Positions 33,419 through 42,726 of a stretch of 64,000 nt of DNA are shown in pieces (position 1 is the first letter of the stretch; every line of letters begins with the position of its first letter). The stretch is from NCBI GenBank assembly GCA_021199795.1, contig JAJQHJ010000004.1:1-64000 (forward strand), read 5' to 3'. The translations under genes were made by a program, and so were the position numbers. Under the pieces are notes generated by a model. That model ran no database searches. It was not told the origin of the DNA and was given only the letters and a program-made list of their open reading frames with translations. This DNA is from Oscillospiraceae bacterium. Its GTDB lineage: Bacteria; Bacillota; Clostridia; Oscillospirales; Ruminococcaceae.

Positions 33419-33573
33419 ATAATTCCCTCACTTCATAGTATTTGCCGTGCGGACTAAACCTGCAATCAGAGCGTAATAACAATTTTTGCGAATTAATTGA
33501 CATGGCTTGTTATATTATAGAACCCTGGGATTGGGTTTCTACCGAAATTAAAATGTTGAGGTTGAGTCTTTCC

Positions 33574-34107
33574 TCAACTGCGGAACTTCCGCCTGATTCT
33601 CTGAAGAGCGTTGTCGACCGATTTTGGGTTTATGCCAAGCTCCTCCGCTGTTTCCGAATGGCTTTTCCCCTCGAGATAGCACTTGAAAACGCTTCTTTCA
33701 AGGTCGCTCAGTCTGCTATCCGCAAGCCTCCTAAGCTCGTCCGTCTCTTCGCTCGAAATGAGAATGCTTTCGGGGGACCCATGGTCTGCTATCTCCAGAT
33801 TCTCCATCGATTCTTCACTGCTCTCGATTCTCTTTGACCGGCGGATTAAATTCAGCATCCTGTTGCTTATGCAGGAATAGGAATAGGTTCCAAACGACGC
33901 ACCCTTTTCCTCGTCATAAGTTCTGACGGCGTTCATAAGCCCCATCAGCCCCTCAGAACAGAGGTCGTCATAATCATATCCGCCGGCAGCACTGCCAGCC
34001 GAATAGATTCCGGCAAGACGCCGAACCGTGCCAAGATGCCTCGAAATCAGCTCAGAAAATGCAAGGTCATCACTTCCGGCAGCCAGGAGCAGCTCCCGCT
34101 CGGTCAT
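33574..34107 (-). CDS. Sigma-70 family factor, SigH-like
   Basis: A 177-residue sigma factor. Region 2 is visible in YDDLCSEGLMGLMNAVRTYDEEKGASFGTYSYSC, and region 4 in LSDLERSVFKCYLEGKSHSETAEELGINPKSVDNALQRIRRKF. The SKSVDNALQR-type end resembles SigH, the early stationary-phase and sporulation factor, but identity is not certain. The ATG at 34107 is chosen because AGGAGG lies upstream of it, and because the promoter at 34163-34191 would place the earlier ATG at 34161 at or before the transcription start. It lies downstream of ftsZ on the same strand with its own promoter. Confidence 0.85.
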   Translation of the reverse strand: MTERELLLAAGSDDLAFSELISRHLGTVRRLAGIYSAGSAAGGYDYDDLCSEGLMGLMNAVRTYDEEKGASFGTYSYSCISNRMLNLIRRSKRIESSEESMENLEIADHGSPESILISSEETDELRRLADSRLSDLERSVFKCYLEGKSHSETAEELGINPKSVDNALQRIRRKFRS

Positions 34108-34162
34108 CGCCTGATAATCCTCCTGCTTCAACCGAACCACCTCGCACTTCGTTTCATCCATT

Positions 34163-34191
34163 ATAATAACATCAGTCAACGCAAAAGTCAA
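34163..34191 (-). promoter_or_regulatory. Promoter of the SigH-like gene
   Basis: Minus strand: TTGACT (34191-34186), 17 nt, TATTAT (34168-34163), with TATAAT overlapping three bases further. Its position decides the translation start in favour of 34107. Confidence 0.65.
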
Positions 34192-34250
34192 GTACTTAAC
34201 AGAGCATTTGTTAAAAAATCGGGAAGAAATTTTTGAAATTTATCACAATT

Positions 34251-34277
34251 ACCCCCGACGCCAGAGCGATCGGGGGT
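34251..34277. repeat. Inverted repeat after ftsZ
   Basis: ACCCCCGA / TCGGGGGT with an 11-nt loop, 15 nt after the ftsZ stop. It could end or stabilise the division-cluster transcript, but there is no run of T residues. Confidence 0.45.
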
Positions 34278-34291
34278 TGAAATACAAAATA

Positions 34292-35371
34292 TTACTTGAA
34301 GAACTCTTTCCAGATTCCGTCGTAGAATGTTCCGCCGTCTTCTGTCTTGCTGCTGGGCTCTTCGCCGGAAGCTACAGCCTCGGGAGCGGCTTCGGGAGCT
34401 TCCTCCTCGGGAACAGCGTAGGTGTCAAAGTCGGATGCAATGACGATGATGTCGATGGTGTCGGAAAGATTCTCATTGAAGTCAGCACCGAAGATGAGGT
34501 CGACATCCTCCGCAGCTGCCTTGGTGATGGTGTCGGTGAGTTCTGATACGTCGCCGGTTCCGATATCCTCGCTCATGGTGATGTTGATAAGGAGTCTCTT
34601 TGCGCCCTTGATAGAAGTCTCAAGAAGCGGGCTGGAGATAACCTGCTGAACAGCATCTGCAACCTTGTCCTTGCCCTCGCCGTGACCGATTGCCATGTGA
34701 GCATAACCGGCATTAGACATTATCGACTTGACGTCTGCAAAGTCAACGTTGATTTCGCCGTGTCTGAGAATCAGTTCGGTAACACTGAGGACTGCTGTCT
34801 TCAAAATATCATCAGCCAAGCCAAACGACTGGCGCATTGTGAGATTCTCTCTGCCAGTAAGGAGCTTCTGGTTCGGGATAACTACCAGCGAGTCGACATT
34901 CTTGACTAGGGCATCGATGCCCTTTTCAGCCGACATGGCTTTCTTCTTGCCCTCAAATGCAAAGGGCTTTGTGACAACTGCAACAGTGAGGATTCCCATA
35001 TCTCTTGCAATCTCAGCAACTACAGGAGCAGCACCGGTTCCGGTTCCGCCGCCCATACCGGCTGTGATGAATATCATATCTGCACCCTTGAGGGTGTCCT
35101 GAATCTCGTCTTTAGACTCCTGGGCAGCAGCCTCGCCAACCTCAGGCTTTCCGCCTGCACCGAGACCGTGGGTCAGCTTCTGACCGATCTGGATCTTGGA
35201 TGTTGCCTTAGAATTCTTGAGAGCCTGAGCATCGGTATTGATAGAAATGTACTCAACATTCTGAATTCCCGTCGCCACAATGCAGTTCAAAGCGTTGCCG
35301 CCGCCGCCGCCAACTCCGACGACTTTGATTTTTGCAAGGTCAATGCCTTCATTTTCCATGATAAAGCCCAT
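34292..35371 (-). CDS. ftsZ: Cell division protein FtsZ
   Basis: The tubulin-like GTPase that forms the division ring. The 359-residue protein has VVGVGGGGGNALN, the tubulin signature GMGGGTGTGAAPVVAEIA, and the T7 loop NVDFADVKSIMSNAGYAHMAIG. After a variable acidic and Ala-rich linker it ends with YDGIWKEFFK, a basic-aromatic tail. The classical C-terminal peptide for FtsA/SepF binding is only loosely recognisable. GGAGG precedes the first ATG with eight-base spacing. It is the last gene of the division cluster. Confidence 0.97.
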   Translation of the reverse strand: MGFIMENEGIDLAKIKVVGVGGGGGNALNCIVATGIQNVEYISINTDAQALKNSKATSKIQIGQKLTHGLGAGGKPEVGEAAAQESKDEIQDTLKGADMIFITAGMGGGTGTGAAPVVAEIARDMGILTVAVVTKPFAFEGKKKAMSAEKGIDALVKNVDSLVVIPNQKLLTGRENLTMRQSFGLADDILKTAVLSVTELILRHGEINVDFADVKSIMSNAGYAHMAIGHGEGKDKVADAVQQVISSPLLETSIKGAKRLLINITMSEDIGTGDVSELTDTITKAAAEDVDLIFGADFNENLSDTIDIIVIASDFDTYAVPEEEAPEAAPEAVASGEEPSSKTEDGGTFYDGIWKEFFK

Positions 35372-35401
35372 TTCTACTTCCTCCAGTAAACTCTATTTAT
35401 A

Positions 35402-35432
35402 ATTGTACAGTGTACATTGTACAATGTACAAT
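35402..35432. repeat. GTACA palindrome upstream of ftsZ
   Basis: ATTGTACAGTGTAC-ATT-GTACAATGTACAAT forms a 14-bp stem with one mismatch and a 3-nt loop. It lies in the 167-nt gap between ftsQ and ftsZ, in the likely ftsZ leader or promoter region. Confidence 0.65.
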
Positions 35433-35538
35433 TTCTGATGTACAAATATTGTATCGCCTCATGCGACTGATATATACATCTATTGTAACACGAAATTTTC
35501 CGTTTGGCAATAGGTTTGTTCGACATAATTTAAATTTT

Positions 35539-36417
35539 TTATTCGTCCGTTTCCGAGGACTCGGTTTCCTCTTCCTCGGTTTCTGTCATATTTTCTATCT
35601 TATCTTTACTCTGTTCCAGTTCTTCAAGTCCCTCGTCAGGAATGAACGACACTCCCGAGGATGAGCTGATATAGATAAGCTCGCCGCTCGCGTCGGCATC
35701 AAGATTTGCCGTTATGATGGTGATGAGGTACCTCATCTTGTACTCATAGTCGAGTGAGCTTCCGAAGTCTATCTCGATTCTGCCGTTGTCATAGCTCATC
35801 AGGATGTCGGTTCTGTCGGTGATGTCGATATAGTCTATCATTCCAGGGCAGATGTCTTCTATCACGTCAAGAAGATTCATGATAATAGTCTTCTTGTTCT
35901 CATCAGAGGAGGTGAACTCGTCGCCTAAGGAAACGTCGATAAGGTCGAGCCCGTATATTTGCAAAAGTTCTTCATCCGGCTCAGCCTGTTCAGTGGAAAG
36001 GTATCTTCCGCTCCGGCTGATGACTGCATAACGGTTGCCCTCATACTGGCAGCAGGCGAACTCCTCCGCCTCGGTTACCTCGATGACAATTGTGCTCGGA
36101 AGCTCTCTTGAAACGTTTACGTCGTCGATATAGATAAGAGCCTTTTTGATTTTCTGTTCAGTAGCACTGAGATCAATATTATATAGGTTTTCATTGTCCC
36201 CAAGCCCCGCTGCACCGAGAATTTCTGAATCGGAATATCTCTCATTTCCGGAAATCTCATAGTTTTCAACCTTGAAGAAAACGGTTCTCGAAAGGGCATA
36301 GAGAATAATAACTGAGGCGACAAACAGCATAAGATAGTAAAGTGACATATTGCCGCGGCGTCTGCGCTTTTTCCTGCGTCTGGTTCCCTGCGGATTTGTC
36401 TTTACAACGTCCTGCAC
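35539..36417 (-). CDS. ftsQ: Cell division protein FtsQ/DivIB
   Basis: A bitopic division protein that links early and late divisome parts. The 292-residue protein has a very basic cytoplasmic start (RRRKKRRRRG), one membrane helix (about 25-46), a POTRA domain (VFFKVENYEISGNERYSDSEIL, then LPSTIVIEVTEAEEFACCQ) and a beta domain, ending in a Glu/Thr-rich tail. The start is GTG at 36417 with GGAGG at good spacing. It lies between murA and ftsZ, the usual Clostridia order. Confidence 0.92.
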   Translation of the reverse strand: MQDVVKTNPQGTRRRKKRRRRGNMSLYYLMLFVASVIILYALSRTVFFKVENYEISGNERYSDSEILGAAGLGDNENLYNIDLSATEQKIKKALIYIDDVNVSRELPSTIVIEVTEAEEFACCQYEGNRYAVISRSGRYLSTEQAEPDEELLQIYGLDLIDVSLGDEFTSSDENKKTIIMNLLDVIEDICPGMIDYIDITDRTDILMSYDNGRIEIDFGSSLDYEYKMRYLITIITANLDADASGELIYISSSSGVSFIPDEGLEELEQSKDKIENMTETEEEETESSETDE

Positions 36418-36433
36418 CTTGTCGTCCTCCTTT

Positions 36434-37732
36434 CTATATCCTTTTTATATCTGCTCCGACCGACGAAAAAGCCGTCTCTATGCTTTCATAGCCTCTGTCT
36501 ATATAGTGTATATCTGATATTTCAGTCTGCCCCTCTGCTCCGAGAGCTGCCACAACCAGTGCAGCACCTGCCCTTAAGTCATACGCCCTGACAGGCGCAC
36601 CGCAGAGCTTCTTTACACCCTCGATGACTGCAACCTTTCCCTCAGCCTTGATGTTGGCACCCATGCGTCTTAGCTCCGGAGCCGCCATAAACCTGTTCTC
36701 GAATATGTTCTCAACTATGACGCTTGTTCCCTGAGACTTGCATAGAGCCGCCAGAACTATTGGCTGGCAATCGGTCGGGAACCCTGGGTACGGCATAGTC
36801 CGGACAGTCCTGACAGCCGTTATAGGCTTTCTTGCACTTATGAAAACCTTGTCGTCATATGGATAGACCCCGCAGCCCATTTCCGAGAAGACCGACATGC
36901 AGGAATACATATCCTGGGGTCTCACTCCCGTCAGCATGAGCTCGCCACCTGTTATCGCCGCCGCACCCATATAGGTTGCCGCCTCGATTCTGTCCGGCAT
37001 GACGGAATACTCGCAGCCATGAAGTTCGGGAACACCGTTTATAACAAGCGTGGAGGTTCCCTGCCCGGAAATTTCGGCTCCGCATTTTATCAAGTACCCT
37101 GCCAGGTCTGCAATTTCCGGCTCCCTGGCGGCATTCCGGATGACCGTTTCGCCTGAGCCAAGTGCCGAGTAGAGCATTATATTCTCAGTCGCCCCGACAG
37201 ACGGAAGCGACAAGGTTATATCAGCACATGTTGGACGGACTCCCGCTGTGCAATCCAGTATTCCATGATCAATTGTAATCCTGACGCCAAGCCGCCTTAA
37301 GGCTTCCAGATGAAGATCTATCGGTCTCGGACCCAGCTCGCATCCGCCCGGGAATGACAGCCGGCATCTTCCGACCCGACCCAAGATAGCTCCCAAGAAC
37401 ACAATCGAAGAGCGCATTTCATGCATCAGCCCGTCAGAAATGATATCTCCATCGGCGTCAGCTGAATTGACAGTAACGGTGCTGCCCTCATGCGAGATTT
37501 CGCAGCCCAAAGAGCGCAATATTCTCATAGCGGCGAAAGCGTCTGACAGCCCGGGGCAGTTATGTACAGTACTTGCTGCGCAAGTACGACTAAATCCGGC
37601 GTTGCCGGATTTAGCCCCACCACACAAAAGTGTGGCTGCTAATATGGGCAATACGCTATTCTTAGCTCCGTGAACCCTGATTTCGCCCTCAATTTTCCTG
37701 CCGCCATCTATCAAAAGCCTGCTACTCTCCAT
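36434..37732 (-). CDS. murA: UDP-GlcNAc 1-carboxyvinyltransferase with in-frame hairpin insert
   Basis: MurA transfers enolpyruvate to UDP-GlcNAc, the first committed step of peptidoglycan synthesis. Substrate residues HGAKNSVLPILAATLL and the active cysteine in FPGGCELGPRPIDLHL are intact, and the C-terminal half is normal. After LLCGG the family would continue directly into VHNCPGLSD. Here about 16-17 extra residues (near 40-55, AKSGNAGFSRTCAAST) are inserted, encoded by consecutive DNA hairpins at 37569-37635. The insert keeps the frame, so the enzyme is probably still made. This explains its 432-residue length against the usual 415-420. Confidence 0.93.
   Translation of the reverse strand: MESSRLLIDGGRKIEGEIRVHGAKNSVLPILAATLLCGGAKSGNAGFSRTCAASTVHNCPGLSDAFAAMRILRSLGCEISHEGSTVTVNSADADGDIISDGLMHEMRSSIVFLGAILGRVGRCRLSFPGGCELGPRPIDLHLEALRRLGVRITIDHGILDCTAGVRPTCADITLSLPSVGATENIMLYSALGSGETVIRNAAREPEIADLAGYLIKCGAEISGQGTSTLVINGVPELHGCEYSVMPDRIEAATYMGAAAITGGELMLTGVRPQDMYSCMSVFSEMGCGVYPYDDKVFISARKPITAVRTVRTMPYPGFPTDCQPIVLAALCKSQGTSVIVENIFENRFMAAPELRRMGANIKAEGKVAVIEGVKKLCGAPVRAYDLRAGAALVVAALGAEGQTEISDIHYIDRGYESIETAFSSVGADIKRI
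37569..37635. repeat. Three tight hairpins inserted within murA
   Basis: GTACTTGC-TGC-GCAAGTAC (37569-37587), CTAAATCCGGC-GTT-GCCGGATTTAG (37590-37614) and CCACAC-AAAA-GTGTGG (37620-37635). All stems are perfect and the loops are 3-4 nt. The first two encode residues absent from other MurA proteins. The arrangement matches the triple hairpin at 25722-25781. Confidence 0.85.
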
Positions 37733-37795
37733 CTCAACCGCTCCTATGTCATAGGCTTATAGAGCATAATATGTTGAGAATTAGATTTCGGTGAT

Positions 37796-38929
37796 TTATG
37801 AATTCAAAACGGATTCGATTACATCGCCTACTCTGTCGGGAGTATCTTTTATGTAGAGTTTAGCTGCGTTAGCCGAAAGCTCTTCAAGTCTCGCAGGATT
37901 GTTAATCAGGTCGCTTACCGTCTGGATGAGAAGCTCGCTTGTCAAATCTTTCTGTTCAAACATTATCGCCGCGCTGGCATCCGAGAGAACCTTGCCGTTA
38001 TAGAACTGGTGATTCTCGGCTACTATCGGGGACGGGACGAGGATTGAACCGCAGCCTACTGCCTCTATTTCTGTAAGTGCTCCCGCACCACAGCGGCTGA
38101 TGATGAGGTCTGCCGCCTCCATGCAGGTGGACATGTTGTCGATGTATTCTTTCACGATGAAATCCGGGTGCTCACTAAGGTTTACGCCATTAGTCTGTAG
38201 CGACGCCGCAAAGCTTCCCCTGCCGTTCTTGCCGTAGGAGTGAATGTGGCTGACCTTTATATCATTCTTGCAGTACCATGCGATAAGGTCGGAAACAGTT
38301 TCGTTTATCCTCCCCGCACCCAGGCTTCCGCCTGTTGAAAGAATGCAGAGCTGATCTGTAGGCAGCCCCAGAGCCTTTTTAGCCTCGGTCTTTGAAAGCC
38401 TGTCCACAAAGCCGTGTCTCACGGGAAGACCAGTAACGACGCACTTGTCGCTCTCTTTTATATAGTCCTTTGCACGCTCAACCGTGAGCATTATCTTATC
38501 GGCTTTTTTAGCCAGAATCTTTGTCGTAACTCCCGGGAAAGCGTTCTGCTCGTGGATGACGGTCTTGATGCCCATAGCCGCCGCCTTGTGAACAATAGGC
38601 TCGCAGGCATAGCCGCCCGTGCCAATGACTATGTCCGGCTGGAAGTCGTCAATAATCTTCTTAGCCTTGTGCCCCGATTCCAGGAAATACTTTGTCGCAA
38701 CGGCGTTGCGCTTTATGTTGTTAAGATTAATCTTCCTCTGGAAGCCGGCAACCTCCATTGAGACGAACCGGATCCCCTCCTGCTCGATGAGCTTTTTCTC
38801 AATTCCGTTCGGCGTTCCGACATATAGAAATTCGGCGTCGGGATGATTCTTTTTTATTATCTCATAGATGGCAATGGCGGGGTTTACATGCCCCGCTGTT
38901 CCTCCGCCTGAAAGTATCACTTTAAGCAT
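37796..38929 (-). CDS. murG: UDP-GlcNAc:lipid I N-acetylglucosaminyltransferase MurG
   Basis: MurG adds GlcNAc to lipid I to give lipid II at the inner face of the membrane. The 377-residue GT28 protein begins VILSGGGTAGHVNPAIAI (glycine-rich loop 1), has GTGGYACEPIVHKAA, ILSTGGSLGAGRINETV and the donor-binding DLIISRCGAGALTEIEAVG with PSPIVAENHQ. All family motifs are intact. It lies 18 nt after ftsW and 63 nt before murA. Confidence 0.96.
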   Translation of the reverse strand: MLKVILSGGGTAGHVNPAIAIYEIIKKNHPDAEFLYVGTPNGIEKKLIEQEGIRFVSMEVAGFQRKINLNNIKRNAVATKYFLESGHKAKKIIDDFQPDIVIGTGGYACEPIVHKAAAMGIKTVIHEQNAFPGVTTKILAKKADKIMLTVERAKDYIKESDKCVVTGLPVRHGFVDRLSKTEAKKALGLPTDQLCILSTGGSLGAGRINETVSDLIAWYCKNDIKVSHIHSYGKNGRGSFAASLQTNGVNLSEHPDFIVKEYIDNMSTCMEAADLIISRCGAGALTEIEAVGCGSILVPSPIVAENHQFYNGKVLSDASAAIMFEQKDLTSELLIQTVSDLINNPARLEELSANAAKLYIKDTPDRVGDVIESVLNS

Positions 38930-38947
38930 AATTTTTCTCCAATCAAA

Positions 38948-40225
38948 TCAGATATTTTCGCACTGCCTCGAAACTCCCAATATTACTCCCATTTCAACAA
39001 GCTGTATCATGAGAGCAGAGCCGCCGTAGCTGAAGAACGGGAGCGTAACACCGGTGTTCGGGAAAGCGTTGCAGGCTACGCCTATATTAAGTATCGCCTG
39101 AAGCCCTATCTGGAACGTGATTCCGGAGGTTATCAGCATTCCGAACTTGTCGGGAGCTTTCCTTGCAATTCTGAAGCCTCTGTAGACAAGCAGTGCAAAG
39201 AGGATTATAACAACCAATCCTCCTATATAGCCGAGCTCTTCCACAATTACTGATATAATCATGTCGTTCTGAGCCTCGGGGAGCCAAAGGTATTTCTGCC
39301 TCGATTCACCGAATCCTAAGCCAAACCATCCTCCGGAGCCTATGGCAATAAGCGACTGCATAGTCTGCCAGTTGTCGTCCGTTATGACGCCCTCGTCGAT
39401 GGTCGACATACTGGTGAGTCGGTCGGAAATATAGGAAAGTCCGCCCTCTCTCGTCGCCGCATACAAAAGAAGAACTGAAATTCCTCCGACGGCGATGATT
39501 ACAGCCATCTTTGCGATGTCTTTATATGGTATTCCTGAAAGCAGAACAACGCAGAACCAAATTGCTCCCATGATTAATAGTCCCGAAATGTGTCTTTGCA
39601 GAACCATATTGAAACAGACGAGTGCCAGAGTGAGTAGGAGCGAGAAATATTTCCTCAGAAGAGGCATATTCTGCCGCTTGGGGTTGTCAAGCAGCTTCAC
39701 GCACAAAAACGACGTGAATATAATCAGAACCGGCTTCATAGCCTCAGACGGCTGGAATGAAAACGAGCCAATCTCAATCCATCTTCTCGCCTCGGCGTTT
39801 TCAGTTCCGAAGAAAGAGGTGTATGTCAGCAGCCCGAGCATGGCGAGATAGCCTATGACGACGACGTTTGAATTCATAAGGATATGATAATCAAAGAACG
39901 ATACAAACAGCATCACAACAACGCCGATTATAGCCGCAATTCCCTGGGTTCTTACAAATCTGTAGCCGTCGTCATAGTAGGTAAGGGCCTCGATATAGCT
40001 CGCCGAAAAGACCATAATAAGCCCGTAAACGAGCATAACTATAACTATTACAAAGAAGACAGGATCCATGCTGCCGTCGATAAGCCGGAGCCCCGGCTCT
40101 CTCGTCTTTTTGGCTTTCTTGGCTTCCTTTTTAGCCTTGCGACCCGTGCCCTGACTTACGGTAATATTTCTGCCTGAGCCCTCAACGCCCGAGCCGATTA
40201 TGTAGTTTGTTCTTTTTTCAGCCAA
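38948..40225 (-). CDS. ftsW: Septal peptidoglycan polymerase FtsW
   Basis: A SEDS-family glycosyltransferase that polymerises lipid II at the septum. The 425-residue protein has a basic N-terminal tail (KKEAKKAKKTREPG) and about ten membrane helices. The SEDS motifs are EARRWIEIGSFSFQPSEAMK, LQRHISGLLI, LGFGESRQKYLWLPEAQNDMI and the terminal GVTLPFFSYGGSALM. Position between mraY and murG in the division cluster favours FtsW over RodA. Confidence 0.94.
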   Translation of the reverse strand: MAEKRTNYIIGSGVEGSGRNITVSQGTGRKAKKEAKKAKKTREPGLRLIDGSMDPVFFVIVIVMLVYGLIMVFSASYIEALTYYDDGYRFVRTQGIAAIIGVVVMLFVSFFDYHILMNSNVVVIGYLAMLGLLTYTSFFGTENAEARRWIEIGSFSFQPSEAMKPVLIIFTSFLCVKLLDNPKRQNMPLLRKYFSLLLTLALVCFNMVLQRHISGLLIMGAIWFCVVLLSGIPYKDIAKMAVIIAVGGISVLLLYAATREGGLSYISDRLTSMSTIDEGVITDDNWQTMQSLIAIGSGGWFGLGFGESRQKYLWLPEAQNDMIISVIVEELGYIGGLVVIILFALLVYRGFRIARKAPDKFGMLITSGITFQIGLQAILNIGVACNAFPNTGVTLPFFSYGGSALMIQLVEMGVILGVSRQCENI

Positions 40226-40253
40226 AGCGTTCGCCCCCTAAAAAATTTACAAA

Positions 40254-41273
40254 TTACGCATTACGAATTGACAACCACGTAGCCAGCACTCCCAGCGCAC
40301 CTGCAACCAACGTCACGCCCGAGAACACCCACAGTATCTTATATTCACTCCATCCGCAGAGCTCGAAGTGGTGGTGAATGGGTGCCATTTTGAATACGCG
40401 CTTGTGCCTTATCCTGATGCTTGCAATCTGTATAAGATCCGAAAGCATTTCTATTACATATATGATTCCGACCAGCGGCATGAGTAATTCCAGCCCCGAC
40501 GCCATTCCCATTGCGACCACTGCGCCTCCAAGGAACATCGAGCCGGTGTCGCCCATGAAGACCTTTGCGGGGTGGAGATTCCAGATAAGGAATCCCAGGC
40601 ACCCGCCTGCCACTGCCATCGAAAATGCACTCATTTCCCAGTTGTCTAAAAGAACGAATATCAGAACAAATGCCAGGGAATAAACAGTCGTGACTGACCC
40701 AAGGAGCCCGTCGACTCCGTCGGTGAAGTTGACTGCATTCACTAGTAAATAGATGCATACTCCCATCAGCGGATAGTAGAACCAACCGAAATTGACCTCC
40801 CCGATAAGCGGAAATACAACCGAGGTGGTGTTCCCAAGGAAGTAAAGTGCCACTAAGTAGCCGACAACTATCAGAACCTGCATGATGGTCTTAGCCTTGA
40901 TGCTTAAGCCAAGGTTTCTCTTCTTGATGACCTTTATGTAGTCGTCGATAAATCCGACCAGCATGAAGAGCATCGAAACTCCGACAGCTAAAAGTAACTT
41001 CCAGCCGGCATTTTCGGGAGTGTCTATCATGTGAGCTGAACGATATGCCTTTATGATGAGATATCCAATCCAGGTGCATATCGGAACCGACAGGATAAAC
41101 ATAAACCCGCCCATCAGAGGAGTCCCCTCCTTTGACTTGTGCCAGGCAGGACCTATGTCAAGTATATGCGACCCGGCTTTGAGCTTTCTAAGATACGGAA
41201 TCAGTACAACTCCAAAAGCCCCAGCAATCACAGCTGAAAGTATTCCGACTATAATGTTAATCCAATACGGCAT
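40254..41273 (-). CDS. mraY: Phospho-MurNAc-pentapeptide translocase MraY
   Basis: MraY attaches phospho-MurNAc-pentapeptide to undecaprenyl phosphate, making lipid I. The 339-residue membrane enzyme has about ten helices and the catalytic motifs GTPLMGGFMFI, GFIDDYIKVIKKRNLGLS (Asp pair), NAVNFTDGVDGLLG and FMGDTGSMFLGG, plus the MAPIHHHFELCGW histidine loop. All are intact. It lies seven nt after murE and before ftsW. Confidence 0.97.
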   Translation of the reverse strand: MPYWINIIVGILSAVIAGAFGVVLIPYLRKLKAGSHILDIGPAWHKSKEGTPLMGGFMFILSVPICTWIGYLIIKAYRSAHMIDTPENAGWKLLLAVGVSMLFMLVGFIDDYIKVIKKRNLGLSIKAKTIMQVLIVVGYLVALYFLGNTTSVVFPLIGEVNFGWFYYPLMGVCIYLLVNAVNFTDGVDGLLGSVTTVYSLAFVLIFVLLDNWEMSAFSMAVAGGCLGFLIWNLHPAKVFMGDTGSMFLGGAVVAMGMASGLELLMPLVGIIYVIEMLSDLIQIASIRIRHKRVFKMAPIHHHFELCGWSEYKILWVFSGVTLVAGALGVLATWLSIRNA

Positions 41274-41279
41274 GGTTTT

Positions 41280-42725
41280 TCATCCTTCTTGCAACGCTTC
41301 CGCCACAACTTCCCTTTCATCAAAATGAATCTTCCCCGTAGAAAGAATCTGATAATCCTCATGACCCTTTCCGCAGAGGACGATTACGTCGTCTTTCTTA
41401 GCATTCTTAATTGCCCAGAATATGGCGTCCCTGCGGTTGTCTATTTCAATATATTCCTTGAAGTCTGGGGAAAGACCGGCTATTATGTCCATAATGATAG
41501 CATGTGGGTCCTCGCTTCTTGGGTTATCGGATGTTATTATGAGAAAATCTGCGTCATTTTCCGCAGCTTTCGCCATCAGAGGACGCTTCTTTGCATCCCT
41601 GTCTCCTCCGCAGCCGAACAGGCAGACAATTCTTCTGTGGTCTCCTGCACTCTCGCGGACATTCTTAAGAATATTCGTTATAGCGTCCGGCGAATGGGCA
41701 TAGTCGATAATGACGGTGAAGTCTCTTCCTGTCGGAACAACCTCGCATCTGCCTCTGACGCCGTTAATCTTCGAGATAAGCGGCACTGTCCTCTCGGCAC
41801 CGATTCCGGCGAGCTCAAGAACTGCAATAGCAGTCATGGCGTTTGAAACGTTATAGCTTCCCGGAAGAGGGATTTCGACCTTATAGCTCTTGAGAGCATT
41901 CGAGTACCAATAGGTGGTCTTGTGTGCCGAAAGCTTGATCATGTCGGCGTAGAAGTCAGCTTCCTTGCGGGTGGAAAGAGTGTATTTCGGGCAGTCGATC
42001 TCATTAAAGAGCCGTTCGCCATAGGGGTCATCTATATCTATAACAGCATTCTTGCTTCTCAGGAAGAGGAGCTTTTTCGCCTGATAGTAGTTCTCCATGG
42101 TGCCGTGGACGTCGAGGTGATCCTGAGTCAGGTTCAGAAAAGCCGAAACCTCGAAGACGCATTTTCCAAGCCTCTCCTGCTCAAGCCCCTGAGAGGAAGC
42201 CTCCATAACGGCATATTCACATCCCGCATCAACCATTTCGCTGAGGAGTTCAAAGAATTCGTTCGGCATGGGGGTAGTGTTCTCGGTGTGAATATATCTG
42301 TCGCAGACCTCGTTTCCGCATGTGCCGATAAGTCCTGCTTTGATTCCGAGAGCGTCTAATAGCCGCTTTATGACTGTAGTCGTGGTGGTCTTGCCGTTGG
42401 TGCCGGTGATGCCTATTAGCTTCAATTTCCGCTCAGGATTATGATACCAGTTAGCCCACAGAGTAGACAAAGCAAGCCTCGAGTCCCGAACGACTATCTG
42501 GTGCTCGACACCGCAGTCGTGCTCCACTACAAACACCTGAACGCCTTTTTTACTCAGCTCAGGCACCGCCTCATGCGCATCAAACTTGGCACCCTTGAGC
42601 GCGACAAAGAGCGTAGACTCCGAAACAGAGTCCCTCGAATCGGAAGAAATCTTGTCAATCTCAATATTAGGAATATCCTCCGGCGTAACCGTACATATGC
42701 CGGATAGTAAATCATATAGCTTCAT
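41280..42725 (-). CDS. murE: UDP-MurNAc-tripeptide ligase MurE
   Basis: MurE adds the third amino acid to the peptidoglycan stem. The 481-residue protein has the ATP loop GITGTNGKTTTTTVIKR, the carbamylated-lysine region, GVRGRCEVVPTGRDFTVIIDYAHSPDA and TSDNPRSEDPHAIIMDI. The DNPRSEDP loop is the pattern linked to meso-diaminopimelate as substrate, so Dap-type peptidoglycan is likely. The ATG at 42725 follows the PBP stop by one base (TGA-T-ATG) with GAGGA upstream; six further codons of open frame are rejected. Confidence 0.95.
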   Translation of the reverse strand: MKLYDLLSGICTVTPEDIPNIEIDKISSDSRDSVSESTLFVALKGAKFDAHEAVPELSKKGVQVFVVEHDCGVEHQIVVRDSRLALSTLWANWYHNPERKLKLIGITGTNGKTTTTTVIKRLLDALGIKAGLIGTCGNEVCDRYIHTENTTPMPNEFFELLSEMVDAGCEYAVMEASSQGLEQERLGKCVFEVSAFLNLTQDHLDVHGTMENYYQAKKLLFLRSKNAVIDIDDPYGERLFNEIDCPKYTLSTRKEADFYADMIKLSAHKTTYWYSNALKSYKVEIPLPGSYNVSNAMTAIAVLELAGIGAERTVPLISKINGVRGRCEVVPTGRDFTVIIDYAHSPDAITNILKNVRESAGDHRRIVCLFGCGGDRDAKKRPLMAKAAENDADFLIITSDNPRSEDPHAIIMDIIAGLSPDFKEYIEIDNRRDAIFWAIKNAKKDDVIVLCGKGHEDYQILSTGKIHFDEREVVAEALQEG

Positions 42726-42726
42726 A

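Noticed and set aside
33497-33517. Plus-strand promoter TTGACA with TATTAT
   Set aside because: The boxes are only about 9 nt apart and no plus-strand gene follows.
34251-34277. Hairpin after ftsZ as a rho-independent terminator
   Set aside because: The stem is strong but no T-run follows on the minus strand, so it is listed only as an inverted repeat.
36434-37732. murA as a pseudogene because of the insert
   Set aside because: The frame is unbroken and the active-site segments are intact; the gene is essential and lies in an intact cluster.
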